NCBI GenBank assembly: GCA_025210295.1
Contig: JAOASC010000016.1
Coordinates: 186,001-250,000 of the forward strand
Source: Flavobacteriales bacterium
GTDB lineage: Bacteria; Bacteroidota; Bacteroidia; Flavobacteriales_D; Parvicellaceae
Direction: 5' to 3'
Length of the DNA: 64,000 nucleotides
Part shown: one piece after another, positions 8,048 to 16,598 of the stretch
Position numbering within the stretch: the first letter of the stretch is position 1
Layout: each line of letters begins with the position of its first letter
Notes under the pieces: generated by a model
What the model saw: the letters and a program-made list of their open reading frames with translations, nothing else
The model's database searches: none
What the model was told of the DNA's origin: nothing
Position numbers and translations under genes: made by a program

Positions 8048-8938
8048 TTACCAACTCAACACCTTTTTAAAGATTTTCTTCTCTCCTATAGTAAATTCAA
8101 ACAATAGTATTCCTTTGTTAAAACTACTAATATCAACTACTTCTTCTGAGAAGATTTTTTGTTTAGTTAATAATTGTCCATTAATGGTATAGATTGCCAA
8201 TTCCACAGGTTTGATTCCATTATACTTAACCAATACATTTTTGTCGATATGATTCGTAATCAGATCTATATCGAACAATTCTTGACCTCTTACACCAACT
8301 GTATAATCAGTTGAACACTCATTGGTAGAATCTAATTGGCTATAAAACAACTGGTCATTTTTAAAGAAACAGCTTATTTTACCAGCCCCATTAACATTGG
8401 GAGTTGCTCCAGGTGCATTTATTAATGATAACGAGCCAGCTCCCTCAATCCAAACTGCATTTTGCCTACCCGCTTGAACTGTATCCAACGCATGTAAATA
8501 AAAATGTTTGTAACTATTCCCATCCACTAAAGGATGCAAAGCAATAGAATCAAGCTGAAACATCCCTGCATCAAACACAAATGGAGCTATAGGATTATAA
8601 ACATTCATTGAGTCTCCTACAGACAATGAAAAATCATATAACAAAAATTCATCTGGCCTAGAATTATAATTAGCCAACTTTAGGTATACTTTTCTTTCAT
8701 GAATATCTTCTCTTAAAAGGAAAGTTCTTGAGATATAATGGTAGCCATCCAAAATCTTATAGGAATTCCCATCCACAATAGTATCTCCATCTGTATAATA
8801 TTTATCGTCGACACAACCAAAATAACATGACGTTAATCTCCACTCATTATAGTTGTCCAACAAAGGGGTATAACCTTGGGCACGCACACCTATCCATAAC
8901 ACACTAAGCATTCCTACTAAAAGAACTTTTTTACACAT
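8048..8938 (-). CDS. Secreted protein with type A type-IX sorting domain
   Basis: The protein has 296 residues. A signal peptide ends near VRAQG. The central part holds repeated phrases around DGNSYK and no recognisable enzyme motif. The last about 75 residues have the shape of a Por-secretion (type A) sorting domain: KPVELAIYTINGQLLTKQ, then a final strand block ending KKIFKKVLSW. It should therefore be exported by the type IX system and anchored or released at the cell surface. Its stop is two bases from the convergent protease gene's stop. The function of the passenger part is not recognised. Confidence 0.7.
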   Translation of the reverse strand: MCKKVLLVGMLSVLWIGVRAQGYTPLLDNYNEWRLTSCYFGCVDDKYYTDGDTIVDGNSYKILDGYHYISRTFLLREDIHERKVYLKLANYNSRPDEFLLYDFSLSVGDSMNVYNPIAPFVFDAGMFQLDSIALHPLVDGNSYKHFYLHALDTVQAGRQNAVWIEGAGSLSLINAPGATPNVNGAGKISCFFKNDQLFYSQLDSTNECSTDYTVGVRGQELFDIDLITNHIDKNVLVKYNGIKPVELAIYTINGQLLTKQKIFSEEVVDISSFNKGILLFEFTIGEKKIFKKVLSW

Positions 8939-9014
8939 TTTATTAAAGTTTATATTCTTAACTGGAAGTCTATAATTCGTTACTTTCTACCCTCTCAATA
9001 TCAACTATTTTTAC

Positions 9015-9022
9015 TAAATTTG
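9015..9022 (+). promoter_or_regulatory. Bacteroidota -7 promoter element
   Basis: TAAATTTG (fits TAnnTTTG) lies 38 bases upstream of the thiolase ATG at 9061, giving a conventional leader. Confidence 0.55.
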
Positions 9023-9060
9023 CAAGGATTTTTAACTCAATTTAAAACTAAATACACAAA

Positions 9061-10236
9061 ATGAAAGAAGTTTATATTATTTCGGCTGTAAGAACTCCAA
9101 TTGGAAGCTTTGGAGGATCATTATCAACTGTTCCTGCTACTAAATTAGGTGCTGCAGCAATTAAAGGTGCTTTAGGTAAGGCTAACATAGATGCTCAATT
9201 AGTTGATGAAGTATTTATGGGGAATGTTTTACAAGCAAACTTGGGACAAGCTCCTGCTCGACAAGCTGCAATTTTTGCTGGGCTATCTGAAGATGTTCCT
9301 TCTACTACAGTAAATAAAGTATGTGCTTCTGGAATGAAAGCTATTAGTTTAGCAACTCAATCTATTTTAGCTGGAGACAATGATATTGTTGTTGCAGGTG
9401 GAATGGAAAACATGAGTATGGTTCCTCATTACTACAGCGCGCGTAATGCTGTAAAATTAGGTGATGTTAAGTTAGTAGATGGAATGGTTAAAGATGGTTT
9501 AACTGATGTTTACAACCAGGTACACATGGGAGTTTGCGCTGACAAATGTGCTACTGAATACAACATTACTAGAGAAGATCAAGATAATTTTGCTATTGAA
9601 TCTTATAATAGAGCTGCTAAAGCATGGGATGCTGGGAAATTTGATGAAGAAATTGTTCCTGTTGAAGTTCCACAAAGAAGAGGTGATGCTATTGTTGTCA
9701 ACAAAGACGAAGAGTACACCAATGTAAAAATGGAAAAAATCCCTCAGTTAAGAGCTGTATTTAATAAAGAAGGTACAGTAACTGCTGCTAACGCTTCTAC
9801 TTTAAATGATGGTGCTTCTGCTTTAATTTTAGCTAGCAAAGAAAAAGTGGAAGAATTAGGGTTGAAACCAATTGCAAAAATTGTTGGATATGGAGATGCT
9901 GCTCACGAACCAGAATGGTTTACAACTGCACCTTCAAAAGCTGTTCCTGTTGCTTTAAAGAAAGCAAACTTAGAAATTGCTGATATTGATTACTGGGAAT
10001 TAAACCAAGCATTCTCTGTTGTAGGATTAGTCAACACTCAAAAATTAGGGTTAGATCCTGCAAAAGTTGATGTAAATGGTGGTGCTGTTTCTTTAGGACA
10101 TCCTCTAGGAAATAGTGGTTCTAGAATTATCGTTACTTTAATCAATGTGTTAAAGCAAAATAATGGAAAATATGGAGCTGCTGGTATTTGTAACGGTGGC
10201 GGAGGTGCTTCTGCTATGGTTATTGAAAATATATAA
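9061..10236 (+). CDS. Acetyl-CoA C-acetyltransferase (thiolase)
   Basis: The enzyme has 391 residues, the normal thiolase length. The nucleophilic cysteine is in NKVCASGMKAI near residue 88, the catalytic histidine in GHPLGNSG near residue 345, and the second cysteine in CNGGGGASAM near the C-terminus. The sequence from YNQVHMG through WDAGKFDEEIVPV to VTAANASTLNDGA resembles mitochondrial acetoacetyl-CoA thiolase (ACAT1 type), so it most likely interconverts acetoacetyl-CoA and two acetyl-CoA in the cytoplasm. It is monocistronic, between its own promoter and a strong terminator. It lies 2-10 kb from a tyrosine-degradation block whose end product is acetoacetate, a suggestive but unproven link. 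Confidence 0.93.
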   Translation: MKEVYIISAVRTPIGSFGGSLSTVPATKLGAAAIKGALGKANIDAQLVDEVFMGNVLQANLGQAPARQAAIFAGLSEDVPSTTVNKVCASGMKAISLATQSILAGDNDIVVAGGMENMSMVPHYYSARNAVKLGDVKLVDGMVKDGLTDVYNQVHMGVCADKCATEYNITREDQDNFAIESYNRAAKAWDAGKFDEEIVPVEVPQRRGDAIVVNKDEEYTNVKMEKIPQLRAVFNKEGTVTAANASTLNDGASALILASKEKVEELGLKPIAKIVGYGDAAHEPEWFTTAPSKAVPVALKKANLEIADIDYWELNQAFSVVGLVNTQKLGLDPAKVDVNGGAVSLGHPLGNSGSRIIVTLINVLKQNNGKYGAAGICNGGGGASAMVIENI

Positions 10237-10260
10237 TTACCTATAGCCTTTTATAAAATC

Positions 10261-10295
10261 AAAAGCCACTTATTAAATTTTAATAAGTGGCTTTT
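10261..10295 (+). terminator. Rho-independent terminator after the thiolase gene
   Basis: A long hairpin with arms beginning AAAAGCCACTTATTAA and ending TTAATAAGTGGCTTTT. It contains the GTG that would give the longest frame of the next gene, which is one reason to reject that start. Confidence 0.8.
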
Positions 10296-10310
10296 CTACA
10301 ATTAAACTTT

Positions 10311-11666
10311 ATGACCGCTTACGAAAAGATTATTACAACCCTAGGTTTTCTAGGATTCTTTATTCTACTCCCCCAGCTCCTTGCGATTTTTGGAATAAAT
10401 GATCCTCAATTATTCTTAGAACAAAACCTTGGAGCAATAGGTACTGCCTCTGCTCTTAGTATAATTGGTCTTTCACTAATATTACTCGCTGTAATTTTTG
10501 GTGGTGGAGAAACAATTGGTGCTACTTTTTTAGGATTAGTCATTGGGTTTCTGCTTATCTCTACTTCAGTTGAAGTAAGTTTTATGGTTTGGTTAAAAAA
10601 GATCATGGCATTGAGTAACATTACCTCTAATTTCAACCTGAATTACCTCGTTGGGGTTAGCTCTATTTTATTAGGCTTGCTTTTAAGTTACTCTTCAAAG
10701 TTTTCTTTTAAAGCTTTATTTGCCATTATTATTATACTCCCGCTATCTTTTATTGGTATATCTCAAGCTTTCGAACTTTTTCAATTTGAAAACAAATTTG
10801 AAATCACCGTAGACAAAGGTTTTTCTTCTCTTGCTAGTCTTATTGATCCAGAATATCAAGATATGCCTGAAGTCGTTTCTTATATCCAAACGGTTGAAAC
10901 GGATACTGTTTTGAATCAAAAAGAGAAAGAAGAAAAGATGGAAGAGCTTCAAGAAAACATTAATAAACTTGAAGAAGACAAGGCAACATTAGAACAACTC
11001 AAAAAAGAGAATGAAAAATTTAAAGCACTTATTAAACAACAAGCGAAAGAATTAGCTGCTGTTGGTTGGTGTAAAAGTGCTATGGATACTAGTAGTCAAA
11101 CAAAATCTTTTCAAGAAGCTGTTACAACTGATGAGCCTTGTGTTAGAGATTATGCATTAACCATTGTCAAAGATTTTCCAGGTAATTTTTATGATACAGA
11201 AAGAGGACTTCCTGGTAAAAGTGGAATGAATCAAATCTGTGCTTTAAACTTACATTTATTTAGCAACTGGAAATACATCAGTGACCCAACAGTATTGAGA
11301 GATGATTTTTATTCTAGAGCTGATCGAACAATAGCAATTGGACTTGCTGGTGATTGTGATGATTTTGCAGTATTAAACGCCGCTTGTGTTGAGTCAATTG
11401 GTGGAATTGCTCGTATAATGGGAGGACAATGCGATGGAGGTGGTCATGCTTGGTGTGAAGTACTTATTGGGACTGAAGCACATTATAATACAGCTGTTAC
11501 TACTATTAGAAGTTTTTATAAAGACCCTAATAAGAAACTAACTCCTACAATTGATGAAAACGGACTCTATTGGCTAGTCTTAGATTGGAGAATTGGAGAA
11601 TATACTTGTAATGATTTTGGTTTAGAACAACTCTATCCTAAAAATAAATTACAGTTAGTTAAATAA
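10311..11666 (+). CDS. Membrane protein with transglutaminase-like domain
   Basis: I take the ATG at 10311 (451 residues) because an earlier GTG lies in the thiolase terminator. Residues 1-160 hold about five membrane helices. A Glu/Lys-rich coiled coil follows (about 200-250). The C-terminal about 170 residues form a transglutaminase/protease-like domain with Cys in GDCDDFAVL, His in GHAWCEV and Asp in LVLDWRIGEY, the expected Cys-His-Asp triad. In bacteria such domains act as peptidases or cross-linkers in the envelope or have no known substrate. The coiled coil could set the catalytic domain at a distance from the membrane. The stop overlaps the convergent gene by 12 bases. Confidence 0.75.
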   Translation: MTAYEKIITTLGFLGFFILLPQLLAIFGINDPQLFLEQNLGAIGTASALSIIGLSLILLAVIFGGGETIGATFLGLVIGFLLISTSVEVSFMVWLKKIMALSNITSNFNLNYLVGVSSILLGLLLSYSSKFSFKALFAIIIILPLSFIGISQAFELFQFENKFEITVDKGFSSLASLIDPEYQDMPEVVSYIQTVETDTVLNQKEKEEKMEELQENINKLEEDKATLEQLKKENEKFKALIKQQAKELAAVGWCKSAMDTSSQTKSFQEAVTTDEPCVRDYALTIVKDFPGNFYDTERGLPGKSGMNQICALNLHLFSNWKYISDPTVLRDDFYSRADRTIAIGLAGDCDDFAVLNAACVESIGGIARIMGGQCDGGGHAWCEVLIGTEAHYNTAVTTIRSFYKDPNKKLTPTIDENGLYWLVLDWRIGEYTCNDFGLEQLYPKNKLQLVK

Positions 11667-12002
11667 TTGTTTTAGCAAAGTAAAGCTAGTATACAAAATT
11701 ATTCCCACAGCTATACTGATTGCATAAAACTGATTTTGCGCTTTTTGTCCTTGATTGACTAATGTTTTAGCAGATATATAGTTATAATACAAAATTGGAA
11801 CCAACAGCAAAAAAATCGCTCTCCCAGAAAATATCGAGGAATTGAATCGAATGTTCTCCTGTTTTTGAGCTATAGCCTTTAGTTGTTCTCCACGGCTGTT
11901 TAACTCTTCCTCAAAAATAATTCTGTCTCTTAATAAAACAGACTTATTTTGCGCAAGTGCATTAAGTGTTTGAGTTGATATGTTGATTAAGCTATTATTC
12001 AT
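11655..12002 (-). CDS. Small membrane protein of unknown function
   Basis: The frame is open up to 12047, but that part covers a terminator hairpin (12012-12039), so I choose the ATG at 12002 (115 residues). A soluble N-terminal helix rich in Asn, Glu and Gln is followed by two hydrophobic helices: FLLLVPILYYNYI and FYAISIAVGIILYTSF. There are no conserved catalytic residues and I do not recognise the family. Its 3' end overlaps the end of the transglutaminase-like gene by 12 bases in convergent orientation. The helix-plus-two-membrane-helix layout is like many small bacterial accessory membrane proteins. Confidence 0.55.
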   Translation of the reverse strand: MNNSLINISTQTLNALAQNKSVLLRDRIIFEEELNSRGEQLKAIAQKQENIRFNSSIFSGRAIFLLLVPILYYNYISAKTLVNQGQKAQNQFYAISIAVGIILYTSFTLLKQLFN

Positions 12003-12003
12003 G

Positions 12004-12039
12004 TCAAAAAAAATAGACTTGTTCATCCACAAGTCTATT
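12004..12039 (-). terminator. Rho-independent terminator of the paaABC transcript
   Basis: On the minus strand a perfect 10-base-pair stem (AATAGACTTG with CAAGTCTATT, 12012-12021 and 12030-12039; 8-base loop) is followed directly by a run of Ts. It lies 33 bases after the paaC stop, so the transcript ends here, before any paaD or paaE. Confidence 0.8.
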
Positions 12040-12071
12040 CTCTTCAATAATTATATACAATCATCACTTGC

Positions 12072-12821
12072 CTACCACTTCGCATCAGGATATTTATTAT
12101 TTAGGTATTGAATATCCAATAAAATATACCCCATGTGATCTGTATGATGTCCATTCTTACCGTATTCTAAAGAATATACTGGCATTTCAGGTAAAGTTAG
12201 CGTTGCTTTTGTTAACACTTCTTCTACACGTTCATTCCATTTGTCCTGAACGGCTTTTAAGTCTACTCCTACTCCAACTTTTATCATTTCTTCATCTGTT
12301 TCATCCATAAAGAATAATTCGTCTTTATACATCCACAAGTGATTTAATGCTCCTTGAATTTTTATATGACTGACTTCAGTCCCATCTCCAAGACGATACA
12401 TCCATTGTGTACTTCTTCTTAAATGGTAAGTAACTTCTTTTAAAGACTTTTGTGCCAAAGCAGCCAAAGTTTCATCTTTACTTTCAGCTAAGGCTTCCAA
12501 AAAGAAAAATTGATAAACATCAAACAAAAACTGTCTTGCCATAATATAAGCAAAATCTTCGTTGGGATATTCTACCAATTGTATATTGTAATATTCATGT
12601 TCTGCTCTTCTAAAAGCAAAATCATCAGCAGATTTAGTTCCATCCAAGTCAGCGACGTATTTATACACGCCTTCAGCTAAACCGATATGATCTAAACCTA
12701 CATTCGTAATGGCTAAATCTTCTTCTAAAAAAGGTCCTTTACTAGAATATTCTCCTAGTCTATTCCCTAAAATCCAGCTATTATCAGCTATTCTTAAACT
12801 ATATTTTTGTAAATGGTTCAT
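12072..12821 (-). CDS. paaC: 1,2-phenylacetyl-CoA epoxidase, subunit PaaC
   Basis: A 249-residue ferritin-fold protein, the usual PaaC length. Recognisable features are LGNRLGEYSSKGPFLEEDLA near the N-terminus, the YVADLDGTKSADDFAFRR region, EYPNEDFAYIMARQFLFD, and LKEVTYHLRRSTQWMYRLGDGTEVS. PaaC is the structural partner that binds the catalytic PaaA subunit and itself has no iron centre. The complex adds oxygen to phenylacetyl-CoA to open the phenylacetate pathway. It follows paaB by 126 bases and is the last gene before a terminator. The spacer contains short AAGA/GACT-type repeats also found upstream of paaB. Confidence 0.92.
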   Translation of the reverse strand: MNHLQKYSLRIADNSWILGNRLGEYSSKGPFLEEDLAITNVGLDHIGLAEGVYKYVADLDGTKSADDFAFRRAEHEYYNIQLVEYPNEDFAYIMARQFLFDVYQFFFLEALAESKDETLAALAQKSLKEVTYHLRRSTQWMYRLGDGTEVSHIKIQGALNHLWMYKDELFFMDETDEEMIKVGVGVDLKAVQDKWNERVEEVLTKATLTLPEMPVYSLEYGKNGHHTDHMGYILLDIQYLNNKYPDAKW

Positions 12822-12947
12822 TTTATTTTTAGACTTTAAGATTTTAAGACAAAAGACGTTAAGACTTCCGCTTATTCTTATTGATTCAATATTGTACTTC
12901 GACCAATAGTCTTATTTCTTGACTCTTCTGGTCTTCAGTCTAAACAA

Positions 12948-13238
12948 CTATATATGCTTTGCTCCTTCTGGCATTACATAAAATGTAGGATGGCGATATG
13001 CTTTATCATTAGCAGGATCGAAAAAAGCACCTACATCTTCTGGTTGGCTAGCCACAATATCTTCTGCTTTTACCACCCATAATGCTGTTCCTTCTGAACG
13101 ACGTGTATATAAGTCTCTAGCATTTTCCATTGCCATACTCTTGTCATAAGCATGAACTGCTCCTGCATGCCTAAATGGTTTCCCTGGTTTTGTTTGAACA
13201 AATACTTCCCAAACTGGTCCTTGATTATCTGTACTCAT
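12948..13238 (-). CDS. paaB: 1,2-phenylacetyl-CoA epoxidase, subunit PaaB
   Basis: I take the ATG at 13238 (96 residues, the usual PaaB size); a longer frame would add a hydrophobic leader encoded by spacer repeats. Hallmarks are WEVFVQTKPGKPFRHAGAVHA, then MALENARD-like MAMENARDLYTRR and LWVVKAEDI. PaaB bridges PaaA-PaaC units in the multicomponent epoxidase. It lies between paaA (244 bases upstream) and paaC (126 bases downstream). The unusually long spacers inside what is normally a tight operon hold repeat-like AT-rich sequence. Confidence 0.92.
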   Translation of the reverse strand: MSTDNQGPVWEVFVQTKPGKPFRHAGAVHAYDKSMAMENARDLYTRRSEGTALWVVKAEDIVASQPEDVGAFFDPANDKAYRHPTFYVMPEGAKHI

Positions 13239-13249
13239 TTTTTTATTAT

Positions 13250-13482
13250 TTAGATTCAAGATTAAAAGATTTAAGATAAAAGACAAATTAACTTTTTCTA
13301 TACTCTAATCTTGTTACTTTTTCATTTATTATTAACTGCGTTCCTTTCGGTCAGGCTATCCGCTATATCTTTTTTGCAATTCTCAATACAATTTCATTTT
13401 TTCAAAATTAAACCACTCGAACCGACTAAAAAACTATCGTTTCTATCCTTAACGCATTTTTCTCAATTGGTCAATTAGCTAA
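13250..13482. repeat. Spacer between paaA and paaB with repeat-like sequence
   Basis: This spacer has three elements. Next to paaB is an AT-rich tract (13250-13285) of AAGATT/GATTTAAGAT-type units resembling the tract upstream of paaC (12830-12870). In the middle is a more GC-rich block, GCGTTCCTTTCGGTCAGGCT then ATCCGC (13338-13363), that looks like a dispersed intergenic repeat. By the paaA stop is the palindrome AATTAGCTAATT (13473-13484). No gene is seen. Confidence 0.4.
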
Positions 13483-14415
13483 TTACCCTACTAATTCCAT
13501 TTGTTTTTTACCATATGCAGCAGCAGCTTCTCTTACCCATGCTCCATCATCATGTGCTTTTTTATGGTGTTTTAAACGTTGCGCATTACATGGTCCGTTT
13601 CCTTTGATAACATTCCAAAATTCGTCCCAATCAATATCACTTGTTTTATAAGATCCATTCGGTAGTAACTCAACATTATCATCTGGAACCTTTAATCCAA
13701 TTAATTCTGCTTGAGGAATTGTTTTATCAATAAACTGTTGACGTAAATCATCGTTCGATTCTAGTTTAATTCCCCATTTCATTGATTGACCAGAATTAGC
13801 AGATTCTTTATCATGAGGACCAAACATCATTAATGAAGGCCACCACCATCTATTTAATGCCTCTTGAGCCATTTGTTTTTGCTCAGGAGTCCCTTTAGCC
13901 ATTTCAGCCATTATTTCATAACCTTGACGTTGATGGAAACTTTCTTCTTTACAAATTCTAACCATCGCTCTAGAATATGGTCCATAAGATGTTCGTTGTA
14001 AAGAGACTTGATTTACAATGGCAGCTCCGTCAACTAACCAACCAATAGCTCCCATATCTGCCCAAGTTGGAGATGGGTAGTTAAATACACTTGCATATTT
14101 TGCTTTCCCCTCATGTAACCACTGAATATATTGATCTCTTGAGACCCCTAAAGTTTCAGCAGCACAATATAAATACAAACCATGCCCTCCTTCATCTTGA
14201 ATTTTGGCCATCAAAATTTTCTTAGCTCTTAAGCTAGGTGCTCTTGTAATCCAGTTTCCTTCAGGTTGCATTCCTATCACCTCAGAATGGGCATGTTGAG
14301 ACATCTGACGCACTAATGTTTGTCTATATTTCTCTGGCATCCAATCTTTTGGTTCTATTTTTATCCCTGCATCAATTTTCGCTTGAAACTCTTCTAACTT
14401 TTTTTGATCTTCCAT
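13483..14415 (-). CDS. paaA: 1,2-phenylacetyl-CoA epoxidase, catalytic subunit PaaA
   Basis: A 310-residue di-iron ferritin-like subunit. Both EXXH iron motifs are visible: QDEGGH near residue 75 and CKEESFH near residue 160. [22 protein letters not shown] and [16 protein letters not shown] are characteristic of PaaA. With PaaB and PaaC it epoxidises the ring of phenylacetyl-CoA, using electrons from the reductase PaaE, which is not encoded here. It is the first paa gene in the minus-strand run and lies 117 bases after the tryptophan dioxygenase gene, possibly on the same transcript since no terminator was seen between them. Confidence 0.95.
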   Translation of the reverse strand: MEDQKKLEEFQAKIDAGIKIEPKDWMPEKYRQTLVRQMSQHAHSEVIGMQPEGNWITRAPSLRAKKILMAKIQDEGGHGLYLYCAAETLGVSRDQYIQWLHEGKAKYASVFNYPSPTWADMGAIGWLVDGAAIVNQVSLQRTSYGPYSRAMVRICKEESFHQRQGYEIMAEMAKGTPEQKQMAQEALNRWWWPSLMMFGPHDKESANSGQSMKWGIKLESNDDLRQQFIDKTIPQAELIGLKVPDDNVELLPNGSYKTSDIDWDEFWNVIKGNGPCNAQRLKHHKKAHDDGAWVREAAAAYGKKQMELVG

Positions 14416-14532
14416 AATTTTATATAGTAGCTTTAGTGCCTTGAATATACTAAGAAGTTATCTAAAGTTGAAACGATACATTAAAAATTAACTCTTTTTG
14501 TATTCAATTTCACTTATATAGAACGCTTCTAT

Positions 14533-15492
14533 TTATTTATCATTTTCAAATGAAGGAACATCAGTCAAAACTTCATATCCTTCTAAATTAGTTATTCCCC
14601 AATTATCAAATTCTTCTTTTGACCATAACTCAGGGAAGAATACCCTTTTTTGATATTTAGGATGCATATATTTTCTCCATGGGCTTCCGCCTGTTGCATC
14701 AGCATCTCCTAAATACTTTCCTGCTGCATTATAATGTGCCATCACCCAACTGACATTTACTGTATGGTCATAATGACGCATAGCATTTATTAAACCAATA
14801 TCTTCTCTTACTTTTAGTGGCAATGATTTAAACTTGGTCCATAAGTTCGTTTGGTTATAATTACGCATTACACGTAACAACTTGACTTTATACTTATCTT
14901 CAAAAAACTGTAGTAATGGCGTTTTCTTATCTGAATTAGGTATTTTGCCTGCTGCTTGCCAATAAAGGTATTCAAAAGCATATTCAAACGGAGTATTTCT
15001 ATCAATAATTTTTCTAAAACGATAGTCTATTAAGTTAATTAACTCTGTTGAACAAAACTCAATCATTCTATATTGAGCACTTTGGAATCCACTTGCAGGA
15101 GTTAACGTGTTCCTAAACTTCATATACTGCTCCACATCCATTCCATCTCCCATAATATCAAACGACTTTGATAACATATCAAAATAACGGCTAATACGCA
15201 TGAGGTGTTTGGTAAATTTTTCAGCAGTTATTTCTTCTGCATTCGCAATTTGATCGATTTCCCAAATTACCATCTTAAATAGCAATTCATTGATTTGATG
15301 GTACATGATAAATACCATTTCATCTGGTTGATCAGTACGTTGAATCTGTAAACCTAATAAGGCATCTGTTTGGATATAATCCCAATACGTAATAGGGTTG
15401 CCATGCAACAAACCTTCTAACAATACATCTGGATTTATTCCTAAATCGTTGTATTTTTTATCAATCTGTTCCAATATTTCTTTTCTTTCCAT
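14533..15492 (-). CDS. kynA: Tryptophan 2,3-dioxygenase
   Basis: The enzyme has 319 residues. Family signatures are MVFIMYHQINELLFK, SGFQSAQYRMIEF and the haem-side sequence WVMAHYNAAGKYLG followed by DATGGSPWRKYM; the His in MAHY is at the position of the proximal haem ligand. It opens the indole ring of L-tryptophan to give N-formylkynurenine, the first step of the kynurenine route. No formamidase, kynurenine monooxygenase or kynureninase lies in the window. Its placement between hppD/hmgA and paaA makes this an aromatic amino-acid degradation neighbourhood. Confidence 0.93.
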   Translation of the reverse strand: MERKEILEQIDKKYNDLGINPDVLLEGLLHGNPITYWDYIQTDALLGLQIQRTDQPDEMVFIMYHQINELLFKMVIWEIDQIANAEEITAEKFTKHLMRISRYFDMLSKSFDIMGDGMDVEQYMKFRNTLTPASGFQSAQYRMIEFCSTELINLIDYRFRKIIDRNTPFEYAFEYLYWQAAGKIPNSDKKTPLLQFFEDKYKVKLLRVMRNYNQTNLWTKFKSLPLKVREDIGLINAMRHYDHTVNVSWVMAHYNAAGKYLGDADATGGSPWRKYMHPKYQKRVFFPELWSKEEFDNWGITNLEGYEVLTDVPSFENDK

Positions 15493-15552
15493 TGTTCTTT
15501 GTGTGTAGTTTGTTTTATTTACAATGTTTATTTATTATGAATTCAATTATTC

Positions 15553-15960
15553 TTAAGGGATTTCAAAAAAGTCAAAAAAGTAGATAACAGCAGCTTGCTC
15601 TTTATCTACCCCTCTAGCAGAACCTATTATGCTTCCTCTTTTTCTAATATCTCCATTCGACTCAATTCTTCCCACAATACTCCCACTCTTCCTTACATCA
15701 CCGTTCGATTCCACTCTTCCTACAATTGAACCATTTTTACGAATACTACCGTTCGATTCTATTCTACCTTTTATACTTCCACTCACACGTATTGAACCAT
15801 TTGATTCAAATTTACCTTTGATACTCCCTCTAATACGTACAGCACCATCTGATTCGATTCTCCCAAAACTAGAACCTCCTTTTCTTAAGTCTTGAGCTAA
15901 ACCAAAACTTGCTAAGCCTAAGAATAGCACTGCTAATGTTATTATATTTCTTAACTTCAT
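15553..15960 (-). CDS. Five-fold beta-flower protein (16-residue repeats), secreted
   Basis: The protein has 135 residues with a signal peptide ending at GLAQ. The mature part consists of five consecutive 16-residue repeats of the pattern G-S-I-x-G-R-[IV]-E-S-[ND]-G-[SD]-[IV]-R-x-x, then a C-terminal GVDKEQAAV plus an aromatic tail. This matches the family that public annotation calls '5-fold beta-flower protein' (recalled). Each repeat would contribute one beta-hairpin blade. Function is unknown; a small periplasmic or surface structural role is plausible. It lies between kynA and an OmpA-domain gene on the same strand. Confidence 0.75.
   Translation of the reverse strand: MKLRNIITLAVLFLGLASFGLAQDLRKGGSSFGRIESDGAVRIRGSIKGKFESNGSIRVSGSIKGRIESNGSIRKNGSIVGRVESNGDVRKSGSIVGRIESNGDIRKRGSIIGSARGVDKEQAAVIYFFDFFEIP
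15600..15890 (-). repeat. Tandem 48-base coding repeats (about five units)
   Basis: The 16-residue protein repeats are visible at DNA level as 48-base units around 'attcgattc' and 'ccattcga' motifs spaced 48 bases apart. Units are clearly related but diverged, so they are not a fresh microsatellite. Confidence 0.7.
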
Positions 15961-16015
15961 AGTTTACCTGTTAATCAACCTCTTTTATTCCTATTTGCTC
16001 TCCATGAGAGAACAT

Positions 16016-16543
16016 TTAATCAATACTTATTATTTTAAATTCTGTTCTTCTGTTTAAGTCATGTGCTTTATTTTGTAGTTCTTTTGTTGGTAATGCCAAG
16101 GTTTCTTCTTTTGAAATTAACAAAGCTGATTCACCTTTTCCTGATGACTTCAATCGAGATTCACTAATGCCTTTTGAAATTAAATAATACATTACACTTT
16201 CAGCTCTCCTTTTAGACAAAGCGTTATTAAACATTTCATTACCTCTTACATCTGTATGAACAACAATTTTTAACTTAAATTGATGTTTTTTTAAAAATAA
16301 AACTAATGAATCAAGTTGCTTTTTTCCTACTGAATGTAACCTCCCATCATAAAACCAAACATCCTCAACTAAAACACTCCCTGCTTCAAACACCGAATCT
16401 TCTAGTGTAAATGTTTTCGAATAATGTGCATCAAACTTAGCTTGTAATAAAGAATCGATATTGGTAGAATCTATTGTTTGAGCATAAGCATTTATAACCA
16501 ATAAATTGGTTAGTAAAACAATGATACTCCATACTCTTTTCAT
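16016..16543 (-). CDS. OmpA-family peptidoglycan-binding protein
   Basis: The protein has 175 residues with a signal peptide ending near NAYAQ. The C-terminal about 105 residues are an OmpA-like domain: VVHTDVRGNEMFNNALSKRR, then VMYYLISKGI, SSGKGES and HDLNRRTEFKI, with the Asp and Arg that normally grip meso-diaminopimelate. There is no N-terminal beta-barrel and no lipobox, so it is a small soluble periplasmic peptidoglycan binder rather than an outer-membrane porin. It lies downstream of hppD, separated from it by a stem-loop, and next to the beta-flower gene; a functional link to the catabolic genes is not evident. Confidence 0.85.
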   Translation of the reverse strand: MKRVWSIIVLLTNLLVINAYAQTIDSTNIDSLLQAKFDAHYSKTFTLEDSVFEAGSVLVEDVWFYDGRLHSVGKKQLDSLVLFLKKHQFKLKIVVHTDVRGNEMFNNALSKRRAESVMYYLISKGISESRLKSSGKGESALLISKEETLALPTKELQNKAHDLNRRTEFKIISID

Positions 16544-16598
16544 CTTTTCAATATCAAATAATCCTTAGCTATTCTACTATCAACAGAAAAACAAATCA

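Noticed and set aside
15600-15890. CRISPR-like array
   Set aside because: Evenly spaced repeats are coding 48-base units without variable spacers and without cas genes.
15629-15895. Repetitive open frame on the plus strand
   Set aside because: It mirrors the 48-base repeats of the beta-flower gene, has no signal or start context, and the sense frame has a signal peptide and known repeat.
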